Origin: Amaricoccus sp047275745
Lineage (GTDB): Bacteria > Pseudomonadota > Alphaproteobacteria > Rhodobacterales > Rhodobacteraceae
Reading direction: 5' to 3'
Length of the DNA: 64,000 nucleotides
Assembly (NCBI RefSeq): GCF_047275745.1
Contig: NZ_JBKQWU010000017.1
Coordinates: forward strand, 18,025 to 82,024
Under the pieces are notes generated by a model, which saw only the letters and a list, made by a program, of their open reading frames with translations, was not told the DNA's origin and did no database searches. Of this stretch, positions 33,506 to 42,196 are shown piece by piece. The position numbers and the translations under genes are program-made. How positions within the stretch are numbered: the stretch's first letter is position 1; every line of letters begins with the position of its first letter.

Positions 33506-36500
33506 TCAGTAGGGCTCGTCGATATGCCGGTTGTGATCCCAGTCCGGGTAATTGGCGACGATGAGGTCGTAGGTGTTCTTCGGCGTCGGCACCGGATAGG
33601 GGGGCTTGCGCACGAACATGCCGTTCGCCGTGCCGAGATAGAGCACGCCGGTCAGCGGATGCACCTCGAGCCCGGTCGAGAGCGCGGTGACATTCGGGAA
33701 GCCCGCCGAGATATTGGTCCAGGTGGCACCCGCGTCCTCGGTCATGTAGAGGCAGTGGCCGGTGTTGAACTGGTTCGACAGGAAGTACATGACCCGGGGG
33801 TCATAGCCGTCCACGACGAAGTTGTAGGCGAAGAAATCCCCCACCGGACGATCGACCGAGAGGATGTCGAAATCCGTGGTCACCAGGCCCGAGGCCTTGC
33901 CGGTGTCCCAGCGCCGGATCGTCGACTGGCCGTTCGCGCTGGCGCTCTTGGTGAAGACCACATGCGGGTCCTTCGGATGGATCCGGCAGACCACGCGCAC
34001 GTCGGTATTGGCGCGGAAGCTGTAGGCGACGGTGGCGACGAGGGTCCAGCTCTCGCCCCGGTCGAGCGACTTGTAGAGCTTCTTCTTCGTCCCGGCCGAA
34101 TTCGAGCTCGATCCGAGATCCATCGCATAGAGGACGGAGCGCCCGTTCACCGCCACCTGCGAGACACCGACGATGTAGGATTCCGCCGGCATCCGCGACA
34201 GGACCGTCCAGGTCCTGCCCATGTCGGAGGAGCGCTTGTTGAACTGATAGGCGTAGTTCGGATCGCCCGCGTCGTAGCCGAGGTACATCCGCGGCTTCTC
34301 GGGCGTGTCGACCGTGGTCCAGCTGCCGCCCCGGTCGTCGGAATAGCACAGGATGCCCTTGGTCCCGGTATTGACGCAGGCGATGATGTGCCGGCCGTCG
34401 GGATGGACCGCGGCGCCGTTGACCGTGCCGTGGGTATAGCCCTCGGCGTCCCTGAAGGACGAGATCACGCTGGTCACGCCGCCGTCCTCGGTCTCGAGCA
34501 GATGCCGGTCGATCAGCGGGATCATGTATTTGAGCGGATCGGTCCGGTCGAAACAATGCGGCGACGCGTAGCTGTTCGGATGCGTGCCGCAGAAATAGGC
34601 GCTGTCGGCCGCGGACCAGGTCCGCCCGCCATCCTCGGTGCCCATGAAATCGGCATGGGCGTGGCAGACGGCGCGGAGCGGATTGGAGGGATCGGGCATG
34701 ATCCAGGGCTCGGTGCCGCCGACGAGCGCCCGGCCGCCCACGCCGGGGAAATTCTCCTGGGCGGCGGGCTGGAACCAGGTCTTGCCGCCGTCATGGCTGA
34801 TCCGGGGCGACGGGCCGCTGTTCACGCCCTGGGCATAGGCGAAGATATAGTCCGGATGGCCCTCGTTGACCGCGCAATGGGTCACGTCGGACCAGGAGAG
34901 CAGCGCCGACCAGGACGCGCCGCCATTGGTCGAGCGGTAGACGCCCCTGCCCATCACGGCGACGATCATCACCGCGCCGTCGGGAGAGAGGTAGAGCTCG
35001 CCCCGGACCGCGCCCTGGGGCAGGCCGCCCGAGCCGCTCAGGACCGTGTAGCCGCCATCGCCCTGATGCGCGTTGTCGATCCGGATGAGCCCGGCGGTGC
35101 CCCAGGTGAAGAGCCGGGTCGGCACGGTCGGATGGACGCGGGCGCCGTAGATGTCCTTGCCGAAGGCCGCCTCGGCGAGATCGCCGACCTTCCTCCAGGT
35201 CGCGCCGCCATCCGCCGAGGTGATGAGGCCCGAGACGGCGGTATTGGTGCCGCTCGAGAACTGGGCGGCGTTGTCGAAGACCGCGTACCAGCGGATCGCA
35301 TCGGTGCCGGCCGCGGCCGTGCTCGGCGCATAGGCGAGGCGGCGCATGATCTTGCGCGGCTCGCCGACGCCGGTCCAGACGAAGACGCGTTCCCAGCTCA
35401 GGCCGCCGTCGAGCGAGCGATGGATGCCCGCCTCCGCCGAATTGGTCGAGTAGCGCGCGCCGCAGATCGCGAAGACCTTGTTCGCATCGGTGGGGTCGAC
35501 CTCGAGCCCGTAGACCGTCGGCGTGCCGAGGCCGCGGTTGCGGAGCGTGTTCCAGGACCGCCCCGAGTCGCGCGAGACCCAGACGCCGTGCATGTCGCCG
35601 CCGGCGTAGATCCGCGCGGGCTGGGTCTTCGCCCGGGCGAAGGAGAGGCAGACCTGCTCGGTGTCGCAGGGCGCGCCGCCCGCCGCCTTCTGCTCGGCGG
35701 TGTGATAGGGGGCGCGGACATAGGGACCGATCCGGGGCGGCAGCGTCACCGTCCTGGTGATGACGTTCGAGGGGTCGGAATAGACCGCGTCGGCGGCCGG
35801 GATCAGCAGGTCATCGAGCGTGTAGATGATGCGCTGCGACCTGGTCTGGCCGATGATGTTGTATTTCGCGGTGGCCGAATTGACCCAGAGCCAGTCCGCC
35901 GCCGCGCCGTCGAGGCCCGAGCGCGCGACCCAGACATTCGCCTTGCCCGGATGTTTGACGCAGGCGTGGAAGCCATTGCCGGCGGTCATGCCCTCGGCGA
36001 CATCGGCGAGGCCGCGGAGATAGACGCGGGTCGCGCCACGCGCGGGGCCCGAGATCAGCCGGATGTGCCAGGTCGCCCTGTCGGTGAATTCGGGATCGTA
36101 GTCCCAGGTGACGTCCCATTCGCCCTCGGCGGCGGCGGCGGGGCGCTCGACCTCCTCGGCCTCGATCGTCACCGTGAAGTGCGAGCGCGCCGAACCGCCG
36201 GAATTGGTCGCGGTCACGGTCACGATCCCCGAGAGCGCCGTACCGGTCTCAATCGAGACGAGGCCGGTCGCGGCGTCGATCGTCGCCCCCGCGCCCGAGA
36301 CCGAGAAGACCAGCGCCTCGCCGGTGAAATCGCGGGCGGCGGCGATGGTCCGGACACCCGAATCCTTGTCGAAGACCTCCTCGGGCAGCGCGCCGGCCGC
36401 TTTCGGCGCGACATGGGTGATCGTGACCGGCCCCGCCATCGCCACCACGGTCCCCGCGGGGCTCGCCGCCGTCACGCGGGCCGAGATCGCCCGGCGGTCA

Positions 36501-37342
36501 TCCGCGGCGCCGGGGATGTAGACCGTGCCCGTCGCCCCCGCGATCACCACGCCGTCGCGCAGCCATTCGACGCCGAGGGCCGGGGCGGGCGTCCCGCTCC
36601 AGAGCCCGGTCGAGAGGGTGAGCGCCGCGCCGATCCGGCCCGTGCCCGAGACCGTACCGGAGAGGTTCGGCGCGAGAAGCGCGACGGGCGCGACGAGCGT
36701 CAGCGGCGTCTCGAGCGTCTTGCGCGTGGTCGAGACCGGCGACCATTCCCCGTCCGCGGCGATCCGCCGGGAAAGGCCGATCCCTTCGAGCGCCGCGCCG
36801 CCGTCGAGCGCCAGCCCCTCGAGCTGCCAGCCCCCGTCCCCGAGCGGCACGCAGGCGCCCCAGTCCGCGTCCGCCGCCGGGTCCGGCGCGGTGGTCCAGC
36901 GCAGCGCGACCGCGGAGATGCCGAAGAGCGTGACGGTGCCGGTATAGCGGCCGTCTCCCAGCACGCGTGGCGCGGGCGTCGACCATTGCGTCGGCGTCGG
37001 GGCCGCGGGTGTCACGGAGGCGTCCTCGCTCGTTTCGACCAGCACGATGTCCTTGCGGCCGGCCGAGATCGGCGACCAGGGACCCGTCGCGCTCAAGCGA
37101 TAGCGCAGGCCGATGTTGGCGAAAAGCCCGGCGCCGCGCCAATGCGCTTCGGTCCCGGCCACGATTTCGTGGGAGGAGAGGCGCCAGTCGCCGTTCGGCA
37201 GCCGGACGCAGGCCTCCCAGCCATCGCCGCTCCCGGACGGCTGGGCGGCTTCGCTCCATTCCACCGCGACCGCGGCGGCGGGGGCGCCGGTCAGTCGGAT
37301 GACCGCCGTGTAACGCATGGGATTGGGCATGGGATTAGGCAT
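33506..37342 (-). CDS. Giant Ig-like plus BNR/Asp-box beta-propeller protein
   Basis: 1278 residues. Two similar N-terminal modules (WEACVRLPNGDWRL and WGACVPLGDGGWQL, each ending with WSPxS) are followed by an Ig-like module with VEWLRDGVVIAGATGTVY. A putative-Ig (He_PIG-like) segment with IDAATGLVSIETG comes next. From about residue 560 to 1240 at least ten Asp-boxes appear, for example SRDSGRSW, SLDGGLSW, SADGGATW, SHDGGKTW, SSDMGRTW and TEDAGATW. That indicates one or two sialidase/sortilin-type propellers, a fold common in glycan-binding or glycan-cleaving proteins. No signal peptide or membrane anchor is seen. The start sits in a 12-bp repeat giving MPNPMPNPM and overlaps the upstream stop by 8 bp. 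Operon partner of the spike-base gene. Confidence 0.85.
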   Translation of the reverse strand: MPNPMPNPMRYTAVIRLTGAPAAAVAVEWSEAAQPSGSGDGWEACVRLPNGDWRLSSHEIVAGTEAHWRGAGLFANIGLRYRLSATGPWSPISAGRKDIVLVETSEDASVTPAAPTPTQWSTPAPRVLGDGRYTGTVTLFGISAVALRWTTAPDPAADADWGACVPLGDGGWQLEGLALDGGAALEGIGLSRRIAADGEWSPVSTTRKTLETPLTLVAPVALLAPNLSGTVSGTGRIGAALTLSTGLWSGTPAPALGVEWLRDGVVIAGATGTVYIPGAADDRRAISARVTAASPAGTVVAMAGPVTITHVAPKAAGALPEEVFDKDSGVRTIAAARDFTGEALVFSVSGAGATIDAATGLVSIETGTALSGIVTVTATNSGGSARSHFTVTIEAEEVERPAAAAEGEWDVTWDYDPEFTDRATWHIRLISGPARGATRVYLRGLADVAEGMTAGNGFHACVKHPGKANVWVARSGLDGAAADWLWVNSATAKYNIIGQTRSQRIIYTLDDLLIPAADAVYSDPSNVITRTVTLPPRIGPYVRAPYHTAEQKAAGGAPCDTEQVCLSFARAKTQPARIYAGGDMHGVWVSRDSGRSWNTLRNRGLGTPTVYGLEVDPTDANKVFAICGARYSTNSAEAGIHRSLDGGLSWERVFVWTGVGEPRKIMRRLAYAPSTAAAGTDAIRWYAVFDNAAQFSSGTNTAVSGLITSADGGATWRKVGDLAEAAFGKDIYGARVHPTVPTRLFTWGTAGLIRIDNAHQGDGGYTVLSGSGGLPQGAVRGELYLSPDGAVMIVAVMGRGVYRSTNGGASWSALLSWSDVTHCAVNEGHPDYIFAYAQGVNSGPSPRISHDGGKTWFQPAAQENFPGVGGRALVGGTEPWIMPDPSNPLRAVCHAHADFMGTEDGGRTWSAADSAYFCGTHPNSYASPHCFDRTDPLKYMIPLIDRHLLETEDGGVTSVISSFRDAEGYTHGTVNGAAVHPDGRHIIACVNTGTKGILCYSDDRGGSWTTVDTPEKPRMYLGYDAGDPNYAYQFNKRSSDMGRTWTVLSRMPAESYIVGVSQVAVNGRSVLYAMDLGSSSNSAGTKKKLYKSLDRGESWTLVATVAYSFRANTDVRVVCRIHPKDPHVVFTKSASANGQSTIRRWDTGKASGLVTTDFDILSVDRPVGDFFAYNFVVDGYDPRVMYFLSNQFNTGHCLYMTEDAGATWTNISAGFPNVTALSTGLEVHPLTGVLYLGTANGMFVRKPPYPVPTPKNTYDLIVANYPDWDHNRHIDEPY

Positions 37343-38444
37343 GGGGTGCTTGCTCCGTGACCTGGTCGAGGCTCCACTCGCCGTCGAGCGCGGCGGCGGG
37401 GATCGTCTCGGTTTCGATGGGAGGGGTCGTCGTCGCGCCGACCGTGACCCGGAAGGACTGGCGGGCCTCGCCGCCCGCGTTCGCGGCGCGGACCGTCACC
37501 AATCCGTCGAGCGCCAGGGCGGTCGGCACCGTCACGAGGCCGGAGCCGGGCAGGATCGTCACGCCCGGGGGCGCGGTTTCGAGCGTGTAGGAAAGATCCT
37601 CGCCCGTGAAACCGGCCTGGGTCGAGACCGAACGCGCGCCCGCGCCGAGCGGTGCCACGAGATCGCCGATGATCCCGGCCGGCTCGGGCGGCGCCATGGC
37701 GAGAATGGTGAGGCGGAAGCCGGCCCTGGCGGTTCCGCCCGAATTGCGCGCGCTGACCGTCACCTCTTCCTGGCTCCGGGGCGTGCCGAGGGGAAGTTCG
37801 AGCGCGCCGGTCGCGGGGTCGATCACCCCGTCCCCGCCCGTGACGGAGAAGCCGAGCGCCTCGCCCGCGAAGACGGCTCCGGTCTCGACCCGGATCATCC
37901 CCTCGCCCCTGACGAGCACGAGATCGGCGAGCGTGCCGGTGGCCGAGGGGGCGACGCGGGCGATGGCGACCGGCGCCGTCTCGGCGCTCGCCTCGCCGGC
38001 GGCGTTGCGCGCGGTGACGCGGGCGCCGAGCCTCGTTTCGTCATCGAGGGCGACGGGCAGATAGGAGGTCCCGGTCGCGCCCTCGATCGCCACGCCGTCG
38101 CGCAGCCACTCGATCGCGATCCCGGGTTCCGGGGTGCCGGACCAGCGGCCGGTGTCGAGCGCCATCGCGACGCCGACGAGCCCCGGTCCGGACAGCGCGG
38201 GCGCGGTCACCACCTCGGGCGCGACCGGGACTTCCGGTTCGGGTTCGGTTCCGGTCCCGTCATCGGTCAGCCGGACGGTGATCCGGAAGGCGCCCGTCGG
38301 CGTGCCCGAGGCGTCCCGCGCGGTCATGACCACGCCGATGCCCTTCACGAGCGCCTCGGTCGCGATCGTCAGAAGCCCGGTCCCGGGATCGAAGGCGACC
38401 CCCTCCCCGGCGAGATCGAAGGTGAAATCCGGCAATGCGTTCAA
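37335..38444 (-). CDS. Ig-like-domain protein of the spike operon
   Basis: 369 residues. I chose a TTG at 38444 because AGGAG lies just upstream and the longer frame would run over the spike-base gene. It contains repeated putative-Ig modules with the IDPATGALxLP pattern (VAFDPGTGLLTI, GVIDPATGALELP, VTILPGSGLVTVP). It also has an Ig module with IEWLRDGVAIEGATGTSY that is homologous to one in the giant neighbour at 33506. There is no signal peptide, which fits a structural protein assembled in the cytoplasm, as for phage or gene-transfer-agent fibres. It would act between the small base protein and the giant propeller protein; this is inferred from order and shared modules. Confidence 0.75.
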   Translation of the reverse strand: MNALPDFTFDLAGEGVAFDPGTGLLTIATEALVKGIGVVMTARDASGTPTGAFRITVRLTDDGTGTEPEPEVPVAPEVVTAPALSGPGLVGVAMALDTGRWSGTPEPGIAIEWLRDGVAIEGATGTSYLPVALDDETRLGARVTARNAAGEASAETAPVAIARVAPSATGTLADLVLVRGEGMIRVETGAVFAGEALGFSVTGGDGVIDPATGALELPLGTPRSQEEVTVSARNSGGTARAGFRLTILAMAPPEPAGIIGDLVAPLGAGARSVSTQAGFTGEDLSYTLETAPPGVTILPGSGLVTVPTALALDGLVTVRAANAGGEARQSFRVTVGATTTPPIETETIPAAALDGEWSLDQVTEQAPHA

Positions 38445-38484
38445 TGTCCTGTCTCCTGGATCGGGAAATGAGGGAAAGGGGCGC

Positions 38485-38748
38485 TCACCAGAAGCCGAGA
38501 ATCCGGCCGGCCGTGGTGCCCGAGGCGCGCACGCGGGCCACGCGGAGCGGCAGGAGGCTGCCCGCCGGAACATTGGCGAGCGTGACGGTCCCGCCGCCCA
38601 GCATCACCACCGCGAGATCGCCGGCTTCGCCGACGAAGAGCGCGCGCGGCACCTCGGCGAGATCGGCCGCGTCGTCGGGGGTGATCGCCGCGGCGTTCTC
38701 GGCGGGCGAGCTGAGGCCGCGGGCATGGTTCTTGAATTGGTCGGTCAT
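38485..38748 (-). CDS. Spike base protein, GTA head-spike (RCAP_Rcc01079-like) family
   Basis: 87 residues, ATG at 38748. From memory the sequence follows the pattern of the small spike-base proteins of Rhodobacterales gene transfer agents: a ITPDDAADLAEVPRALFVG segment, GDLAVVMLGGGTV, then LPLRVARVRASGTTAGRILG and a C-terminal FW. In Rhodobacter capsulatus such a protein forms the base of capsid spikes that help particles bind the recipient's capsule. It is the first gene of an operon with two Ig/BNR proteins, and no capsid, portal or tail genes are in the window. Homology call made without a search, but the C-terminal pattern is distinctive. Confidence 0.75.
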   Translation of the reverse strand: MTDQFKNHARGLSSPAENAAAITPDDAADLAEVPRALFVGEAGDLAVVMLGGGTVTLANVPAGSLLPLRVARVRASGTTAGRILGFW

Positions 38749-39370
38749 TCGGGGTCCCGTTCTCCTGGAACGGCCCCGGCACGGGCGCGCGACGCCCCTC
38801 GGGCGGCATGCCCCTGACGGATGGATCGGCGTGGCCCCGGGGCCGCTCGCGATCTGGCGCCGACGATGTCGCGCGATTGTCCGCTGGTCTGTCCGGGAAA
38901 CCGGCCACCCCGCGCCCCACGCGGGCAGGCTCCGGGCCATTGGCGCTGGCGAAGGAAGCCGGCCCCGGCCCGGGAGGTTCTAGGCGAGCAGGGTTACCGA
39001 GATCTGAACACCCGCCGCGCGGCCCCGCCCCGCCTTACGCAACGGCGGCCTTGCGCGACAACCCACCCCACGCGACATCTCCCCGCGCACCCGCCGCGCA
39101 CACCGGGCGGCATTGGGGGCGACATTGAGGCGACATTCGGGGGGCGGGCACGGGGCGGGCACCTCCCCCGGAGGCGGCCCCGGGTGCCACCTCCGGGGGA
39201 CCGGGCGGCCCCTCCGGGCAGCTCACCCGCGCCGCTTCGCGATTGCGCGGCCCCGCGCCCCCCCGTAAAACCCGGGGGCTTGCAACCCGGGACCCACCGC
39301 CCGAGCCCCGCCCCGGTCCGCCACCCCCGGTCCGCCGGCGGCGATCCGGGAGGGAACCCGCGACGGGGAG
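38749..39370. other. 622-bp divergent intergenic region, no gene seen
   Basis: Extremely GC-rich spacer between the spike operon (minus) and the secreted-protein gene (plus). Open frames in it have proline/arginine-rich shadow composition and no ribosome binding sites. Several C/G-rich imperfect inverted repeats are present (around 39160-39215 for instance), but no T-tract terminator or recognisable operator. Both promoters must lie here. Confidence 0.5.
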
Positions 39371-41947
39371 GTGGCCCGCTTGAGCAGCCCGGATCTGAGC
39401 GACCCAGACCTGAGCAACCCCGGCTTGGGCAACCCGGGCTTGGGCGATCCGGAACCCCGGCGCGGCCATCCGGCCCGCTTCCCGCGCCCTGCCTTCCCCC
39501 GTCCCGTCTTCCCCCGACCCGTCTTTTGGCGTCTCGCCTTTCCGCGTCTCGCCCCGCTTCTCCTGTCGCCGCTCCTTCTCGCCGCGCCGGCGGGATGGGC
39601 GGCCGATCCGGGCCCCCTGCCCCGGCCTCCTTCATCCGCCCCCGCCTCCTCACCCGTTCCGGCGCCACCGGACCCCGAGGGGGAGGCGACCGCCACCGAA
39701 GTCGTCACCGAAGCGGCCACCGGGATCGCCACAGAGATCGTCACCGAGGCCACCACCGAGGCCAGCCGCGCGGAGGCCGATCTCTTCGCGATGCCGAGGA
39801 TCGCCGAGCAGACCCGCGCCGCCTCCGCCCGGATCCAGGCCGGCGATCTCGACGGCGCGGCGGCGATCCTCGACCGGCTCGCCCGCGACCATCCCCGGAT
39901 CGGCCTGCTCGAAGCCAATCGCGCGACGCTGCTGGCGCTGCGGGGCGATACCGAGGCGGCGGTCGGCGCGCTCCGGGCCGCGGCCGCGCGGGGCTATGAC
40001 GGGATCGCCGCGCTCGCCGCCGACCCGATCTTCAGCGTCATCGCCAGGGACCCCCGGATCGCCGCCCTCGCCGCGGCCGAGACGCTGGCCAAGACACAGG
40101 TCGAGACAGGAACCACCACGGGAGCGGGGGGCAGGACTGGGGCCGCGTCCCCTCACCCCGGAACGCCGGACGGAACCACGACCGAAACCACAGCGGGCGC
40201 CCAGCCGGAGGAGTTCCCAGGTGACACCACCCCGGCGGACCGGCCCCTGCCCCGGCCCCTGCTTGGATTGGCCCCGCTCCGGATGGCCCCCGTCACGGAT
40301 GGCGAGGCGCCGGTCTCGGGCGCCAATACCGTCTGGGACCCGGTCGCCGAACGGCTCCGCGCAAGCTTCGCCTTCCCCGCGCAAGCCACGGGCCCGGTGG
40401 TGCCCGACCGGAACACCAATGCCACCGACCTCCTGCGCGAGCACCATGCCCGCGGCCGCGCCGCCGGCAATCTCGGCGACCTCTACGACAACCGCGACCG
40501 CGGCCATTCGGCGCTCGACCCGAAGGACGCGCCCCAGCTTGCCCGCGTCACCTATTCGCCCACGGCGCGCGCCGCCGATCTCGACTACGGGCTGGGCGAC
40601 CGGTTCCTCTTCGGCGCGCCGACCCTCGGCAATTCCTCGACCGCCATCACCGGCGGCGCGTTCTGGCGCAGCCTGCCCCGGCTCGCGATGACCCGCGCCG
40701 ATGGCACCGGCCCGCTCCGGCTCTGGCAGAACGCACGCGCGAACGCGCTCTACATCTACCCCGCGCACAAGGACTACGGGCCCGAGGACGGCGACCTCTT
40801 CCCCGCCAACACGCCCTATCTCATCGTCAGCCACGGCTCCTCGGGCTCGGACCAGCCCTTTCTCGAGGCGGTGGCGATGATCTACGCCGCCTATCGCCCG
40901 GACACAAAGGCGCGGCTCGTCACCGAGGGGCTGCTCGTGCCCATGACCCAGATGGTATTCCGCCGCAGCCTCCAGAGCGTGCGCTCGCGCGCGGATTACT
41001 TCAGCGCCGCCGCCCATCCGGCGGCCTACGAGGCCTATGACATCAACCTCGCCCGGATGGTGAGCCTCGCCAATTCGATCCGGCCCGGGGACATCCCGCC
41101 CCAGGTCCGGATCGCGGTCACCGCCGAGGATCTCGGGGTCCAGGGGCTCGACTTCTTCGGCGAGGGGCTTTCGGAACAGCTCTTCGACACGCCGGCGGCG
41201 GTGGCGCGGATCTGGCGCTCGCGGGTCCATACGCGGGAGATCACGCTCGACGCGGGCGAGACCGCCGATCCGAACGGCCGCGACCTGAGTTTCGAATGGC
41301 GCCTCCTCGCCGGCGACCCCGAGAAGGTCCGGATCACCCCGTCCGAGGACGGCCGTTCGGCGCGGATCGCGCTCGACTGGCACGAGCCCTTCCCGATCTC
41401 GGAGGACAATCCCGTCACGACCCACCGCGTCGATATCGGCGTCTTCGCCAACAACGGCGTCCACGACAGCGCGCCGGCGATCCTCTCGGTCCACTTCCCG
41501 CCCGGCGAGACCCGGGTCTACGAGACCGGCCCGGACGGCGCGGCGCGCATCGCCAGCATCGCCCCCCGGGATGTGGCGGGCGACACGGAGGGCAACGCGG
41601 CGGGCGCGGCGGGGGGTGCGAAGCCCTACGCCGATCCGATGCTGCTGCCCCGCGCCGACTGGCGCGACGATTACCTCTACGCCGAGGATGGGATGCCGCT
41701 CGGCTGGATCCGGACCTGGACCAGCGGCGCCACCGAGGCCTTCGACGCCGTGGGCCACCGCCTGGGGCCGGAGGGGCCGGAGCCGGTCTCCTATCCGCTG
41801 CGCCAGGACGCCGAGGGCCGGCTCCTCCTCGGCGAGGCGCCGCCCCCGGCCGAGGGTCCAGCGGCGAGTCCGGCCGAGGGTCCCCCCACGACGGACGCGG
41901 CTCCCCCCGGCACTCCACCCAGCGCTCCTCTGGCCGCTCCCGGCTGA
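39371..41947 (+). CDS. Large secreted protein of unknown function
   Basis: 858 residues if the GTG at 39371 is used; a TTG at 39380 placed 8 bp after GGGGAGG is an equally good start. Residues 1-50 contain two tandem-repeat stretches (SPDLSDPDLSNPGLGNPGL and RPAFPRPVFPRPVF). Then comes a signal-like hydrophobic stretch with a likely cleavage after GWA (about residue 77). A TPR-like helical region (AASARIQAGDLDGAAAILDRL) follows, then a conserved-looking core from about 320-600 with YIYPAHKDYG, YLIVSHGSSGSDQPFLEA and QMVFRRSL. A PKD/Ig-like domain (LDAGETADPNGRDLSFEWRL) runs to about 715. I do not recognise the core. The export signal and glycan-cluster context suggest a surface or periplasmic enzyme or binding protein. 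Confidence 0.75.
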   Translation: MARLSSPDLSDPDLSNPGLGNPGLGDPEPRRGHPARFPRPAFPRPVFPRPVFWRLAFPRLAPLLLSPLLLAAPAGWAADPGPLPRPPSSAPASSPVPAPPDPEGEATATEVVTEAATGIATEIVTEATTEASRAEADLFAMPRIAEQTRAASARIQAGDLDGAAAILDRLARDHPRIGLLEANRATLLALRGDTEAAVGALRAAAARGYDGIAALAADPIFSVIARDPRIAALAAAETLAKTQVETGTTTGAGGRTGAASPHPGTPDGTTTETTAGAQPEEFPGDTTPADRPLPRPLLGLAPLRMAPVTDGEAPVSGANTVWDPVAERLRASFAFPAQATGPVVPDRNTNATDLLREHHARGRAAGNLGDLYDNRDRGHSALDPKDAPQLARVTYSPTARAADLDYGLGDRFLFGAPTLGNSSTAITGGAFWRSLPRLAMTRADGTGPLRLWQNARANALYIYPAHKDYGPEDGDLFPANTPYLIVSHGSSGSDQPFLEAVAMIYAAYRPDTKARLVTEGLLVPMTQMVFRRSLQSVRSRADYFSAAAHPAAYEAYDINLARMVSLANSIRPGDIPPQVRIAVTAEDLGVQGLDFFGEGLSEQLFDTPAAVARIWRSRVHTREITLDAGETADPNGRDLSFEWRLLAGDPEKVRITPSEDGRSARIALDWHEPFPISEDNPVTTHRVDIGVFANNGVHDSAPAILSVHFPPGETRVYETGPDGAARIASIAPRDVAGDTEGNAAGAAGGAKPYADPMLLPRADWRDDYLYAEDGMPLGWIRTWTSGATEAFDAVGHRLGPEGPEPVSYPLRQDAEGRLLLGEAPPPAEGPAASPAEGPPTTDAAPPGTPPSAPLAAPG

Positions 41948-41963
41948 TCCGCTTCGGCTCGCG

Positions 41964-41989
41964 CGAATGTTCCGCGCGCGGAACATTCG
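41964..41989. promoter_or_regulatory. parS: parS-like palindrome 1
   Basis: A perfect 26-bp inverted repeat whose core is GTTCCGCGCGCGGAAC. The same core occurs five times in the window, all within 7.1 kb around repA-parA-parB and none elsewhere, which is the pattern expected for ParB-binding centromere sites. This copy is intergenic, upstream of the C-methyltransferase gene. Confidence 0.8.
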
Positions 41990-42196
41990 GCCTTATCCCG
42001 TTCTCCGGGCGCCGGTTCGGGACTCCGGGCTCTGACCCCGAACTCTCGCCCGCGTCCCGTCTACCATGACCGCCGCTGCTTCCTTGAAAAAACGGGATCG
42101 ACCGGCTACGGGAAAGACGCTGCTCCGTCTCGGCGCCCCTCCGGGGGACCAGGGGGTGCTTCTGGCTTACCCGGTTCCAATTCAGTGGATTTACGC

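Noticed and set aside
33524..37360. A plus-strand open frame of equal length opposite the Ig/BNR gene
   Set aside because: Contains no recognisable repeats, whereas the minus frame has ten Asp-boxes and Ig modules; it is a mirror artefact.
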